Shown: piece by piece, positions 1-8,172 of the stretch
How the letters are laid out: each line of letters starts with the position of its first letter
Numbering within the stretch: position 1 is the first letter of the stretch
Source of the DNA: Armatimonadota bacterium
GTDB lineage: Bacteria > Armatimonadota > Zipacnadia > Zipacnadales > JABUFB01
Assembly: GCA_013314775.1 (NCBI GenBank)
Contig: JABUFB010000018.1
Span: 55,101 to 119,100, forward strand
Reading direction: 5' to 3'
Length of the DNA stretch: 64,000 nt
The notes under the pieces: generated by a model
The model's database searches: none
The model's input: only the letters and a program-made list of their open reading frames with translations
Told to the model about the DNA's origin: nothing
Made by a program: the position numbers and the translations under genes

Positions 1-606
1 TACCCGTGGCCCAGCGAGATCGCGCTGATGGAATCCAGAGACCTGCTGAACTGGAGCGCGCCGAGGCACATCATTCCCGCGGATACGGGGCCAGGCTGGG
101 GAGCGGAGCACGGACCGATCGACGGCTGGCTGTTCTTTCACGACGGCCTGTGGTACTGCCCGTGGGTGAACTTCCTGAAGGGGACCGACCACCGCGCTTT
201 CGGGGCTCATGCATCGTGCGATCTGGAGCGGTGGGAGAATCTCACACCCGAAAAACCTTTCATCGACGGCAGCGCGTACAACCACAACGGGGGCATCGAG
301 AATTGCGCGGTGGTCAATGACGGGCATCAGTGGCACTTCTTCGTGAGCGTCGGCATGGCGCCACAGAAGCTCGCCCGCGTGGTTGCCCCTGAGCCCTTCC
401 TGTGGCCCGCGGTGACGCCCGAGGATGAACTTCGCCTGCCGCCGGCTCAGTGGTGCTCGTACAACCAGTCGGCACTGTTCGTGGACGACTGGCGGGAGAT
501 CTGCGGCAAGTGGGCCATGATCTTCCACGGTCTGGACAGACCTGACGGTCTGGCGACATTCGGGCTGGCATTCTCGGACGATCTGCGTGAGTGGGAGATG
601 CTCTGA
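1..606 (+). CDS. GH43/GH32-like five-bladed beta-propeller glycoside hydrolase, 5' truncated
   Basis: This is the C-terminal 201 codons of a gene that starts before the window; the frame is open from base 1. The protein has the repeated aromatic blade pattern of GH43/GH32/GH68-type propellers: a DLLNW segment, a DLERW segment and a terminal DDLREWE segment, each a 'solar day'-like strand in which the substrate record is compared with a listed price-like motif in annotated relatives. It probably hydrolyses a plant or algal oligosaccharide. No signal sequence can be judged because the start is missing. The stop lies 10 bp from the convergent heparinase-like gene. The superfamily is fairly sure; the exact GH family and the substrate are not. 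Confidence 0.55.
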   Translation, partial: YPWPSEIALMESRDLLNWSAPRHIIPADTGPGWGAEHGPIDGWLFFHDGLWYCPWVNFLKGTDHRAFGAHASCDLERWENLTPEKPFIDGSAYNHNGGIENCAVVNDGHQWHFFVSVGMAPQKLARVVAPEPFLWPAVTPEDELRLPPAQWCSYNQSALFVDDWREICGKWAMIFHGLDRPDGLATFGLAFSDDLREWEML

Positions 607-615
607 GCGAGAGTG

Positions 616-2757
616 TCAGGCGTTGGGGCCGGCGGCGACCCTGCCGGTCTTGTGGTCCGGCGCGCGCCAGACCACGGCCTGCGGCGTGTCGCTGGACCAG
701 ACCGGGCGATCGCCGACCCAGATGTGTTTCGCGCCCAGCGCGAGGACATACTTTGGTCTGCCGGAAGAGTCGGAAGCCCACTGAAGCCCGACACCATCTG
801 TCGCGACGGGGCCGCTTCCCAGCCGGGCTGACCCGCTGGTTCGGAACAGGACGCGCGTGCGGCCGTCGATGATCGCGCCCAGCCATCCCCGGCCGCAGCG
901 CGTCTCCACCACCGGGAAACGGTCGCCACTGTCCCTGGGCGACAGGATCGAGAGGAAGCAGGCCCGCTGACTGTCGTGGACCGTCTTCGTGACCACGGTG
1001 TGGCTCAGCGGTTCTTGGTCCTCGCGGGTGAAATGTGTGTCGGTTTTCGCGGTGAGGGGAGAGCCACTCGAGCCCGTGGATGCAAGCACCAGTTGTAGCG
1101 AAGCCCCCGGGCGATGTACCACTGCCCGGTCTTCCTGCAGGTCTAAAAGTCCGCCGGTATCTCCGCCGGCGTTCAGGTGCATAAGCCAGGAAAAGTCATG
1201 CTCGCCTTCGGCAGCCACCGCGCGGTCGAACACCACTGCATCCTCGCCTGCGACGAAGGTCAGGGCCCGCTCGAACTGGGTGTCGTGATGGGAACAGGCG
1301 ACCCTTACAGCGCTCACGTTGCGGTCGAACAGAGCGTCTCTCGTCTCGACATCGACGCCGATGGACAGCACGGCGCCGAGAGCGGTCTTGATGGGTGGCC
1401 CCTGTCCGTCCACGAGCACCAGATTGTGGCTCTCGCCCTTGCGGGTCACGTGTCTTCGCTGCCATCCCCCGTAACCCGTGTCCATTACCAGCGTTTCGTC
1501 TCCCTTGCAGAGCGTGAGGCTTGTGCCATCGGGTTGCTCGAAAACGCCCCCTGCAAGACGGGCCTTGGAGCGCTCGCCCCTGAGACTCAGGTAAACCGCT
1601 GACGAGTCCCAGCCGCTGCGGATGAACACATCCCCGCAGGCTTCCAGCAATCCGCTTGGGTGCCAGGACGGCGGCACGGCCGGCCTGGTGATGTCATACC
1701 ACGACAGAGCCTCGGGGAGTTGGTCATTGGGCACCGCACGGGCGAACCCGGGGCCCTGCGCATCCCAGCGGTACAGGCCGGAATCCGCCGTTGCCGCGGT
1801 CATCGCGTAACTGATGGAGGGGGTAACGGTGGAGCTGTCCAGATTCGGCCTCAGGCCGTTGGGCATGCGGATCCGCACGCTCCACTCGCACGCAAGCAGT
1901 CCCTGGTCATCCAGGATGGTCTCCCCCGTGGCGATGCGGTCAGCAATCAGGAACGCGAGATAGAGCTTGGCCGCTTCGAAGTGTCGGCCGGGGCCCTCCG
2001 CATAGGAGCCGTCGCGGCAGACCTGTCGCTGCAGGGCCTTGGGGATCTCGCTGCGCGCCCTGCGGTACCAGGCTGCTGGGCCGGGATCATTGCCCGGAGG
2101 ATCGAAGTCCCGGATGGCCAGGGCGCAGATCCCGAGCGCCGAGAACTGGCGGATCGCGCGGGTATCCCCGCCGGGGCTGGGCCAGACGTACTGTGAAGTG
2201 TACAGCTCGCGGCCCAGGTCGTACAGCAGGAGCCGGGTCTTGGTCTCCAGCATCTGATTCCCGCGCAAGTAGTTGGCCATGAGATCATACGCGACGGCGT
2301 ATGACGCGGTAGCCTCCACGATCTCATCGAGCCCGCGCCACTTGCCCCCGCGGGAAGGCGGCCGGACCTTGGCCAGGAGTGCTTCGGCATTCTCCGCATA
2401 GCGCCGCTCGCGTGTGAGGGTGAACAGGAAGGCCAGGGCTTTCGCCCGATGGGCACGCTCGGTGTGTGTGAGCTGGCTCTCATCCGGCAGCGGGCTTGCG
2501 CACCAGGCCTCCAGGCGCTTGAGCCATTCGCGGTATGGACGCTCGCGAAGACGGTCGCGGATCGTGTCGAGTTGCTGGCGCTCGAAAAGCAGAGAGGGGT
2601 GCTTCTCAGGGGGCAGGCCGGCCTTGGTCACACCGATACCAAGGCCCATGACCATCATCCCGACACCGAAGACAAGCAGGCTCACGCCGAAAACGATGGT
2701 TCGCTTCCGGATGGCCGGTGGCTTTCGGTCTGCCCCCCTGGGATGATCCAGCGGCAT
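616..2757 (-). CDS. Membrane-anchored heparinase II/III-like polysaccharide lyase
   Basis: A 713-residue protein with a single hydrophobic anchor at about residues 23-43 and a large extracytoplasmic part. The segment after the anchor (HPSLLF, then a helical region with an RERPYREW-like stretch) is typical of the alpha/alpha-toroid of heparinase II/III and alginate-lyase-like enzymes. The C-terminal half is rich in beta strands and fits the Hepar_II_III C-terminal domain. Family members cleave uronic-acid polysaccharides by beta-elimination. An in-frame ATG at 2829 would add 24 polar residues; the inner ATG was preferred because it places the anchor near the N terminus, but neither start has a strong ribosome binding site. 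The gene follows carA by about 110 bp and is probably a separate unit. Substrate is not predictable. Confidence 0.7.
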   Translation of the reverse strand: MPLDHPRGADRKPPAIRKRTIVFGVSLLVFGVGMMVMGLGIGVTKAGLPPEKHPSLLFERQQLDTIRDRLRERPYREWLKRLEAWCASPLPDESQLTHTERAHRAKALAFLFTLTRERRYAENAEALLAKVRPPSRGGKWRGLDEIVEATASYAVAYDLMANYLRGNQMLETKTRLLLYDLGRELYTSQYVWPSPGGDTRAIRQFSALGICALAIRDFDPPGNDPGPAAWYRRARSEIPKALQRQVCRDGSYAEGPGRHFEAAKLYLAFLIADRIATGETILDDQGLLACEWSVRIRMPNGLRPNLDSSTVTPSISYAMTAATADSGLYRWDAQGPGFARAVPNDQLPEALSWYDITRPAVPPSWHPSGLLEACGDVFIRSGWDSSAVYLSLRGERSKARLAGGVFEQPDGTSLTLCKGDETLVMDTGYGGWQRRHVTRKGESHNLVLVDGQGPPIKTALGAVLSIGVDVETRDALFDRNVSAVRVACSHHDTQFERALTFVAGEDAVVFDRAVAAEGEHDFSWLMHLNAGGDTGGLLDLQEDRAVVHRPGASLQLVLASTGSSGSPLTAKTDTHFTREDQEPLSHTVVTKTVHDSQRACFLSILSPRDSGDRFPVVETRCGRGWLGAIIDGRTRVLFRTSGSARLGSGPVATDGVGLQWASDSSGRPKYVLALGAKHIWVGDRPVWSSDTPQAVVWRAPDHKTGRVAAGPNA

Positions 2758-2868
2758 GGTCTGTGCCCCGGACGAGGCCGACCTCCTGGCGAATGTGGTT
2801 CCAGGACTGTCGCTGCGGTCAGGCTGCATAGTGGGCGACGAAGTTGCGATTGTGAAACGGCAGCGGCA

Positions 2869-4047
2869 TCAGGCTCCGCGGAACGCGAGCATGTCTCGCT
2901 TGAACTCGTCGAACAGGTACCGAGCATCGTGGGGGCCCGGACCGGCTTCGGGATGATATTGCACCGAGAAAACCGGCAAGTCCCTATGCCTCATCCCCTC
3001 GATGGTCTGGTCATTGAGGTTCACGTGGGTCTGCTCCATACCCGTGCCCTGCAGAGAGTCAAAGTCCACAGAGAACCCGTGGTTCTGGGTGGTGATTTCC
3101 ACCTGCCCTGTGCGCAGGTTCTTGACGGGGTGGTTGACGCCGCGGTGGCCAAACTTCAGCTTGTAAGTGCGGCCGCCGAGAGCCAGCGCGATCAGCTGCT
3201 GGCCGAAGCAGATCCCGAAGATCGGGACTCTGCCGATGAGATTTGCGATGGTATCGATGGCATAAGTGACGGCGTCCGGGTCCCCCGGGCCATTGGAGAT
3301 GACCACGCCGTCGGGCTCCAGTTCCATGATCTCGTCGGCCTGTGTCTGCGCCGGGACCACGATGACCTGGCAACCCATCTGGTGCACAAGGCGCAGGATA
3401 TTCTGCTTCACACCCAGGTCCACGACGACGGCACGCAGCACCTGCTCCCGGGGCTTCCACATGCTTGGCATCCCGGTTGCCAAGCCCAGCGACAACTGCC
3501 TCGGATCATCGCCCGAAAAGTCCACGTAGCCCGACTCGCCCCACTCGCGGATGCGATCACAGGTGACGTCTTTCGCCAGATCGACAGCCACGATCGATGG
3601 GGAAGCCTTGGCCTTCTCCACCAGGCTCTCTGCATCGAGATCGGTGGTGGAGATCACACCCTTCTTCGCCCCGTATGTCCGCAGGTGGCGGGTGAGCATC
3701 CGGGTATCGATGCCCTCGATGCCGATGATCCCATTGGCGCCCAGATAGTCACTGAGCGTTCGCTTGCTCCGCCAGTTGCTGGGAACCTCACAAAGCTCGC
3801 GGACGATGAAACCCTCGACCCAGGGCCGCCAGGATTCCACGTCCTCGTCATTGATCCCGTAGTTGCCGATCTGGGTGTAGGTCATGCACGGGATCTGTCC
3901 CCGGTACGAGGGATCCGTGAGGACCTCCTGGTAACCGGTCATTCCCGTGTTGAAGACCACTTCTCCGAAGTTCTCGCCCTCTGCGCCGAATGACCAGCCT
4001 TCAAAGACCAGACCGTCCTCCAGCGCGAGCATGGCCTTGCTGCCCAA
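2869..4047 (-). CDS. carA: Carbamoyl-phosphate synthase small (glutaminase) subunit
   Basis: CarA hydrolyses glutamine and channels ammonia to CarB for carbamoyl phosphate, the first step of pyrimidine and arginine synthesis. The N-terminal CPSase small-chain domain (MLALEDGLVFEG, then FNTGMTGYQE) is followed by a class I glutamine amidotransferase domain with GICFGQQ (nucleophile Cys280) and VQYHPEA (His365, Glu367), so the catalytic triad is intact. The TTG start at 4047 gives 392 residues, close to the family norm, and has GGGGAG seven bases upstream; an ATG at 4185 would add 46 residues unlike the family and would overlap the promoter. The gene lies 145 bp downstream of pyrC. carB is not in the window. 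Confidence 0.96.
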   Translation of the reverse strand: MGSKAMLALEDGLVFEGWSFGAEGENFGEVVFNTGMTGYQEVLTDPSYRGQIPCMTYTQIGNYGINDEDVESWRPWVEGFIVRELCEVPSNWRSKRTLSDYLGANGIIGIEGIDTRMLTRHLRTYGAKKGVISTTDLDAESLVEKAKASPSIVAVDLAKDVTCDRIREWGESGYVDFSGDDPRQLSLGLATGMPSMWKPREQVLRAVVVDLGVKQNILRLVHQMGCQVIVVPAQTQADEIMELEPDGVVISNGPGDPDAVTYAIDTIANLIGRVPIFGICFGQQLIALALGGRTYKLKFGHRGVNHPVKNLRTGQVEITTQNHGFSVDFDSLQGTGMEQTHVNLNDQTIEGMRHRDLPVFSVQYHPEAGPGPHDARYLFDEFKRDMLAFRGA

Positions 4048-4156
4048 GTCGCTCTCCCCTTCTGTTCCCCAGCCACACCGTAATGCCCCAGACCTGAAGG
4101 AAAACTCAGGAAATCCCAAGCTTTCTCCTAACATCCCCTGCCACGGTACGGAAGGA

Positions 4157-4185
4157 ATTATACTCGTGGCTGTTTGACGAAGCAA
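4157..4185 (-). promoter_or_regulatory. Sigma70-type promoter for carA
   Basis: Read on the minus strand, TTGCTT (4185-4180) is followed after 17 bases by a perfect TATAAT (4162-4157). It lies in the pyrC-carA gap and would start transcription near 4150, giving a leader of about 100 bases before the TTG start codon. The leader contains a short CCTGA/TCAGG hairpin but no recognisable PyrR site. Confidence 0.6.
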
Positions 4186-4192
4186 GGAGCTG

Positions 4193-5533
4193 TTAGTCCC
4201 CGGACGGCTCTGGACAGACCACGTACTCCCTCATTCGCCACCGTCCTCCCACGATCGTGCCCCAGGCTCTCCCCCGCAGCTGGGCCCCTGCGAAGGGCGT
4301 GTTGCGGCCCTTCGACTGGAACTGCGCCGGGTCAACAATCCAGCGATGCTCCGGGTCAATGAGAGTGATATCCGCGGGTGCGCCCGCGACCAGGAACCCC
4401 GGGCCCCGTGCGGCGCCTGGCCAGAGCACCCAGGCCGGGTTGCAGGTCATGAGCGCGAGGCACTCCGCCGGGGTCATCAGGCCGGTATGCACGAGCTCGC
4501 TGAAAGTCACTCCCAGCGACGTCTCCAGCCCCACCACGCCGAAGGGCGCGTCCACGAGTCCCGCCGCCTTCTCTTCAGGCGTATGTGGCGCGTGATCGGT
4601 GGCGATCACGCCGATCAGCCCGTCCAGCAGTGCAGCGCGTACCGCCAGTCGGTCCTCCTCGGCTCTCAGCGGCGGATTCATTTTGGCATTTGCCCCATGT
4701 GTGCGGACCGCGTCCTCGGTCAGCGCGAAGTAGTGGGGCGCGGTCTCCAGGGTCAGCGACGGCCATACTCTGGCCTGCCGAATCTGCCGGGCCGCCTCCA
4801 GAAGAACCCGTGAACTTGCGTGGGCCACGTGGAACCGCGGCCTGGTGCCCGGACAGCAGGCCTGGGCGGCGTGCTCCCAAGCCAGCAGGCTCTCGCTCTC
4901 CGAGCGGCTATCCTGCCCCGTTACCCCGAGCGCATTGCTTGCCGCGCCCAGGTTCATGACGCCGCCCCGGGTGAATCTGCGGTCCTCACAGTGGGCAATC
5001 AGAGTTGCATCTCCGGCGCCGGCCGCCCTGAGCGCCCTTTGCATGCCCTCCAGTTCCTGCACCGGAAATGCATCGTCCGTAAGAGCGACGCAACCCGCGT
5101 CCCGCATGCTCCGGGCGTCCACGAACTCCGCATTGAGGTTGTCCGTGCTAATCGCGCCGATGATCTCGACCCGGCAGAAAGCCTCCTCGCCAATGCGCGA
5201 CGCAAGTTCCGCGACCCGTTCCGGACGGTCCACGGGCGGCAAGGTGTTGGGCATGCAGGCAACGGTGGTGAAGCCTCCGGCCACCGCCGCTCGGGTGCCG
5301 CTGGTGATGGTTTCTTTGTGCTCCTGGCCGGGCGTGCGCAGGTGGACGTGGATATCCACAAGGCCCGGTGCGATGAGCAGCCTCGGCACAGGCACCGTTT
5401 CCCAGTCTGCCGGCCACGGCTCAGGGCCGATGCTTGCCAGAATGCCGGCGTGCACCCAGACATCGGCCTGTTCCATCCGGCCGGATGCGGGGTCAACAAC
5501 GGTGCCGCCTTTGAGCACGAATTCTCCGCTCAT
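4193..5533 (-). CDS. pyrC: Dihydroorotase, class I
   Basis: Zinc amidohydrolase that closes carbamoyl-aspartate to dihydroorotate in pyrimidine synthesis. Seen: an N-terminal small beta domain (LKGGTVVDPASG), the metal-binding GLVDIHVHLRTPGQE motif (His62, His64), GGFTTVACMPNT, and the later GVIATDHAPHT motif carrying the catalytic Asp. Length of 446 residues fits the long bacterial type with allantoinase-like layout. The start at 5533 (MSGEF) was chosen because upstream in-frame sequence has no family similarity and runs into the terminator of the preceding gene. It lies upstream of carA in the same direction, so the two probably form a pyrimidine unit, though carA also has its own promoter. 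Confidence 0.95.
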   Translation of the reverse strand: MSGEFVLKGGTVVDPASGRMEQADVWVHAGILASIGPEPWPADWETVPVPRLLIAPGLVDIHVHLRTPGQEHKETITSGTRAAVAGGFTTVACMPNTLPPVDRPERVAELASRIGEEAFCRVEIIGAISTDNLNAEFVDARSMRDAGCVALTDDAFPVQELEGMQRALRAAGAGDATLIAHCEDRRFTRGGVMNLGAASNALGVTGQDSRSESESLLAWEHAAQACCPGTRPRFHVAHASSRVLLEAARQIRQARVWPSLTLETAPHYFALTEDAVRTHGANAKMNPPLRAEEDRLAVRAALLDGLIGVIATDHAPHTPEEKAAGLVDAPFGVVGLETSLGVTFSELVHTGLMTPAECLALMTCNPAWVLWPGAARGPGFLVAGAPADITLIDPEHRWIVDPAQFQSKGRNTPFAGAQLRGRAWGTIVGGRWRMREYVVCPEPSGD

Positions 5534-5571
5534 GCTTGTTGCTCGCGTTGGTCCTCCATTCGGACACGCAA

Positions 5572-5598
5572 AACAGGCCTCCCCCCGGGAGGCCTGTT
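5572..5598 (-). terminator. Rho-independent terminator after the MPG-repeat gene
   Basis: Perfect 12-bp inverted repeat AACAGGCCTCCC/GGGAGGCCTGTT with a 3-base loop. Read on the minus strand it ends in TTTT, and it lies 33 bp past the stop of the 5631-6947 gene, just before pyrC. Confidence 0.75.
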
Positions 5599-5630
5599 GC
5601 GGTTGCGCTGAGTTCAGGTTCGGCCTCTCA

Positions 5631-6947
5631 CTATCCGCCGGAGATCTGGACGCGCCCCACAAAATACGTGCCACCCGAATTGCCGGTGAACACGATGCCA
5701 AGGAGCTTCGCGCCTTCCGTGAGCCCCGGGCCTTTCATGTCTGAGAACTTGACTGTCGCCTCGCTCCAGCCGCCTTCTGTCTTCAGCGACTTGACGGCAA
5801 ATGCGCCGGTGTCAACCTGGCCCTTATCGGTGATGAGGAGCATTCGCACGGAGGTGAGCTGCTTTGCGGGGCGCGATGGTCCGAAGCCGCCAAAGCCACC
5901 GGGCGTCCCCCCCATTCCCGGCATTCCACCGGGAGACATCCCCGGCATCATTCCAGGCATGCCACCCGGAGCCATACCGGGCATCATTCCCGGCTCGCCG
6001 GGCATACCCCCCGGCATTCCGGGTATCCCGGGCATTCCGCCGGGCATTCCAGGCATCCCACCCGGCATTCCAGGCATCCCAGGCATTCCACCGGGCATCT
6101 CACCGGGCATAGCCCCCGGCATTCCGGGCATTCCACCGGGCATCCCGGGAACCGTGGCAGCCGGAGCGGCTGCAGGCGGAGGTCCGCCGGGGCCGCCGAT
6201 CTCGTGGGGCTGCGGACGGCGCGCGGGCGCCTGCCCGCCGCCTTCAGGCAGGCCAGGCAACTGGGCGAAGTACTCGGGAAGATTGTCGTCTGGAGCCGCG
6301 CCTACTCCCGGCATTCCCGGCATCCCACCGGGCATTCCCGGCATCCCGCCCGGCATTCCAGGCATCCCGCCCGGCATTCCAGGCATCCCGCCCGGCATTC
6401 CAGGCATCCCGCCCGGCATTCCAGGCATCCCAGGTGCCGGGCCTTCCATTCCGGGCATCCCAGGCATCCCACCGGGCATTCCCGGCATCCCAGGTGCCGG
6501 GCCTTCCATTCCGGGCATCCCAGGCATCCCAGGCATGCCGCCCATGCCCGGCATGTCCATGCCCGGCATCCCGCCGCCGCGCCGTCCCCGGCGACCCGTT
6601 CTGCCGGATCGCCCGCGACGGGTCTGCTGGAAAGAGGTCCTGCCAAGCTGGACATACGCCGTGATCTGGCTGGTCCGGGCATTTTTCACATACGGAGTGA
6701 GGTCCACGGGCTTTTCCAGCGTAAGCCGCCCGCCTTCCTGCAGGCCGTAAGTCTCGACCTGCAGCGTGTTCCCATTCTGATACTTGGGATTGTTGCCCAG
6801 GGTCAGTTTACCGTTGCCCCAGGGGGTCATCTGCGCCTCCGTGGCCTTGCCCTCGAAAACCACAACCGTCGCGGCTTGGGCCACGCCGGCCGCAAGGGCC
6901 AGGAACACGGTGAGTGTCATCGCGATGATCGCGCTCTTGGTCGCCAT
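5631..6947 (-). CDS. Exported protein with large Met-Pro-Gly repeat insert in a beta-rich domain
   Basis: A 438-residue protein with a signal peptide (residues 1-25, ending GVAQA). Residues 27-108 look beta-rich ([10 protein letters not shown] ... ITAYVQLGR), then comes an Arg/Gly linker, about 230 residues of GMPGMPG-type repeats broken by a Pro/Ala/Gly stretch near 221-265, and then a second beta-rich piece from about 366 to the end ([12 protein letters not shown] ... [13 protein letters not shown]). The flanks read like two halves of one jelly-roll or carbohydrate-binding-like domain with the repeat inserted in a loop; this is an inference. The start at 6947 has GAGAGG five bases upstream; an ATG at 6959 is the alternative. 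It is a single-gene unit with its own terminator. Function unknown. Confidence 0.75.
   Translation of the reverse strand: MATKSAIIAMTLTVFLALAAGVAQAATVVVFEGKATEAQMTPWGNGKLTLGNNPKYQNGNTLQVETYGLQEGGRLTLEKPVDLTPYVKNARTSQITAYVQLGRTSFQQTRRGRSGRTGRRGRRGGGMPGMDMPGMGGMPGMPGMPGMEGPAPGMPGMPGGMPGMPGMEGPAPGMPGMPGGMPGMPGGMPGMPGGMPGMPGGMPGMPGGMPGMPGVGAAPDDNLPEYFAQLPGLPEGGGQAPARRPQPHEIGGPGGPPPAAAPAATVPGMPGGMPGMPGAMPGEMPGGMPGMPGMPGGMPGMPGGMPGIPGMPGGMPGEPGMMPGMAPGGMPGMMPGMSPGGMPGMGGTPGGFGGFGPSRPAKQLTSVRMLLITDKGQVDTGAFAVKSLKTEGGWSEATVKFSDMKGPGLTEGAKLLGIVFTGNSGGTYFVGRVQISGG
5883..6569 (-). repeat. Coding tandem repeat, GMPGMPG units (21-bp period)
   Basis: Degenerate repeats encoding Gly-Met-Pro-Gly. The clearest block (about 6310-6440) has six nearly identical 21-bp units encoding GMPGMPG; two EGPAP spacers interrupt a neighbouring block. 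The reading frame is kept throughout, so this is protein-coding, not a CRISPR array. Confidence 0.9.
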
Positions 6948-7047
6948 ACTGCCTCTCACCCTCTTGCCGGTGTGAGCGAATCTGCATCCCGGCGAGATAC
7001 CCTTCGACGGCCGTAAGGATCATTCCTTCCGGTCGCGGGGCTGAGCC

Positions 7048-8172
7048 TCATTGCAGGAACTCGACAGCAACGGCGTTTTGAACGAGTAATCCTTTAGACG
7101 TTAAACGTAAGACCCCGTGTTCGTCAACCAGAAGTCTTTCTTTGACGAGCCGATCAATGACGTCCGCGTACCGTTGACGCGGGTCGATGCCATATCTGCA
7201 AGCCAGTTCGGGGGGCCTGATGCCCTCCGTCAGCCGCAGGCCCAGCATCATCGCCTCGCCCAACGCCTCCTCGGGGCCAAGCCTCTCCGCCTCGCGCACA
7301 AGTTCCTCGCCAGCCAGAGCCAGCCGTGTGTACTCGCGCGAATCAGCCACGTTCCGGCTGCGCACACCGGCCCGATAGCTCCATGCGCCGGCGCCGATGC
7401 CAATGTACTCGCCGTTGTGCCAGTAGTTGAGATTGTGCCGGGATTCGCGCCCTGGCCGCGCGTAGTTGGAAATCTCGTAGCGGCGGTATCCTGCACGCCT
7501 GAGCCGGCGCACCGTCCAATCCAGCCAGTGCGCGCTGCCGGAGCCGCGGGGCCGGGGGAGTTCGCCACGCTCCACTTTCTCCCTCAGGGGGGTGCCCTCC
7601 TCGAGAGACAACCCGTAGGCGGAAATGTGGTCGGGCTCCAGGGCAATGGCCCCCTCGAGGGTCTCCTGCCAGTGCTCCAGCTTTTGCCCCGGCAGTCCGC
7701 GGATGAGGTCGAGGGACAGGTTCTCGAAGCCGGCCGCACGCGCCGAAGCCACTGCCTGCTCGGCTTGGGCCGCATCATGCGCCCTGCCAAGGAGCGTCAG
7801 TTCCGGGTCGCGCAGCGACTGCACCCCGAGACTCAGCCGGTTGAAGCCCGCCTCGCGCAACGCCCTCAAGGACGCCTCGGTCACCGTTCCCGGGTTTGCT
7901 TCGAGGGTGATCTCCGCGCTGGGTCCGACCACGAAGCGGGCAGTGACGGCCTGCAGAACCCGGGCGAGGTCGCAAGGCGCGAAAACCGTTGGCGTTCCCC
8001 CTCCGAAGTACACGGTGGCTGCACCCAGGGGTGGTGTGCGCTCGATTTCGGCCACAAGCGCGTCCACGTAGGCGCTCTGCTCAGCAGGGGTGCCCGGGCG
8101 CGAGTTGAAATCGCAGTAAAGGCACTTACTGCGGCAGAATGCGAAGTGGACGTAGATGCCGGGGCCGCTCAT
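7048..8172 (-). CDS. hemW: HemW-type radical SAM protein (coproporphyrinogen III oxidase-like)
   Basis: A 374-residue radical SAM protein. The cluster motif Cys13-x3-Cys17-x2-Cys20 is followed by Asp-Phe, the CxxxCxxCxF pattern of HemW heme chaperones, not the CxC pattern of true HemN oxidases. The GGGTPT SAM-binding loop and a C-terminal winged-helix HemW-like part (residues about 310-374) are present. Family members bind heme and pass it to respiratory enzymes. The ATG directly abuts the TGA of the GH57 gene, so it is the last gene of the alpha-glucan operon and probably translationally coupled. A HemN-like activity cannot be excluded from sequence alone. Confidence 0.88.
   Translation of the reverse strand: MSGPGIYVHFAFCRSKCLYCDFNSRPGTPAEQSAYVDALVAEIERTPPLGAATVYFGGGTPTVFAPCDLARVLQAVTARFVVGPSAEITLEANPGTVTEASLRALREAGFNRLSLGVQSLRDPELTLLGRAHDAAQAEQAVASARAAGFENLSLDLIRGLPGQKLEHWQETLEGAIALEPDHISAYGLSLEEGTPLREKVERGELPRPRGSGSAHWLDWTVRRLRRAGYRRYEISNYARPGRESRHNLNYWHNGEYIGIGAGAWSYRAGVRSRNVADSREYTRLALAGEELVREAERLGPEEALGEAMMLGLRLTEGIRPPELACRYGIDPRQRYADVIDRLVKERLLVDEHGVLRLTSKGLLVQNAVAVEFLQ

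Noticed and set aside
2449..3993. Long plus-strand open frame of 514 codons
   Set aside because: It is antisense to carA, which has intact catalytic motifs and family length. High GC makes such shadow frames common.
5930..6540. Tandem repeats that could resemble a CRISPR array
   Set aside because: The period is 21 bp, there are no unique spacers, and the frame stays open as protein.
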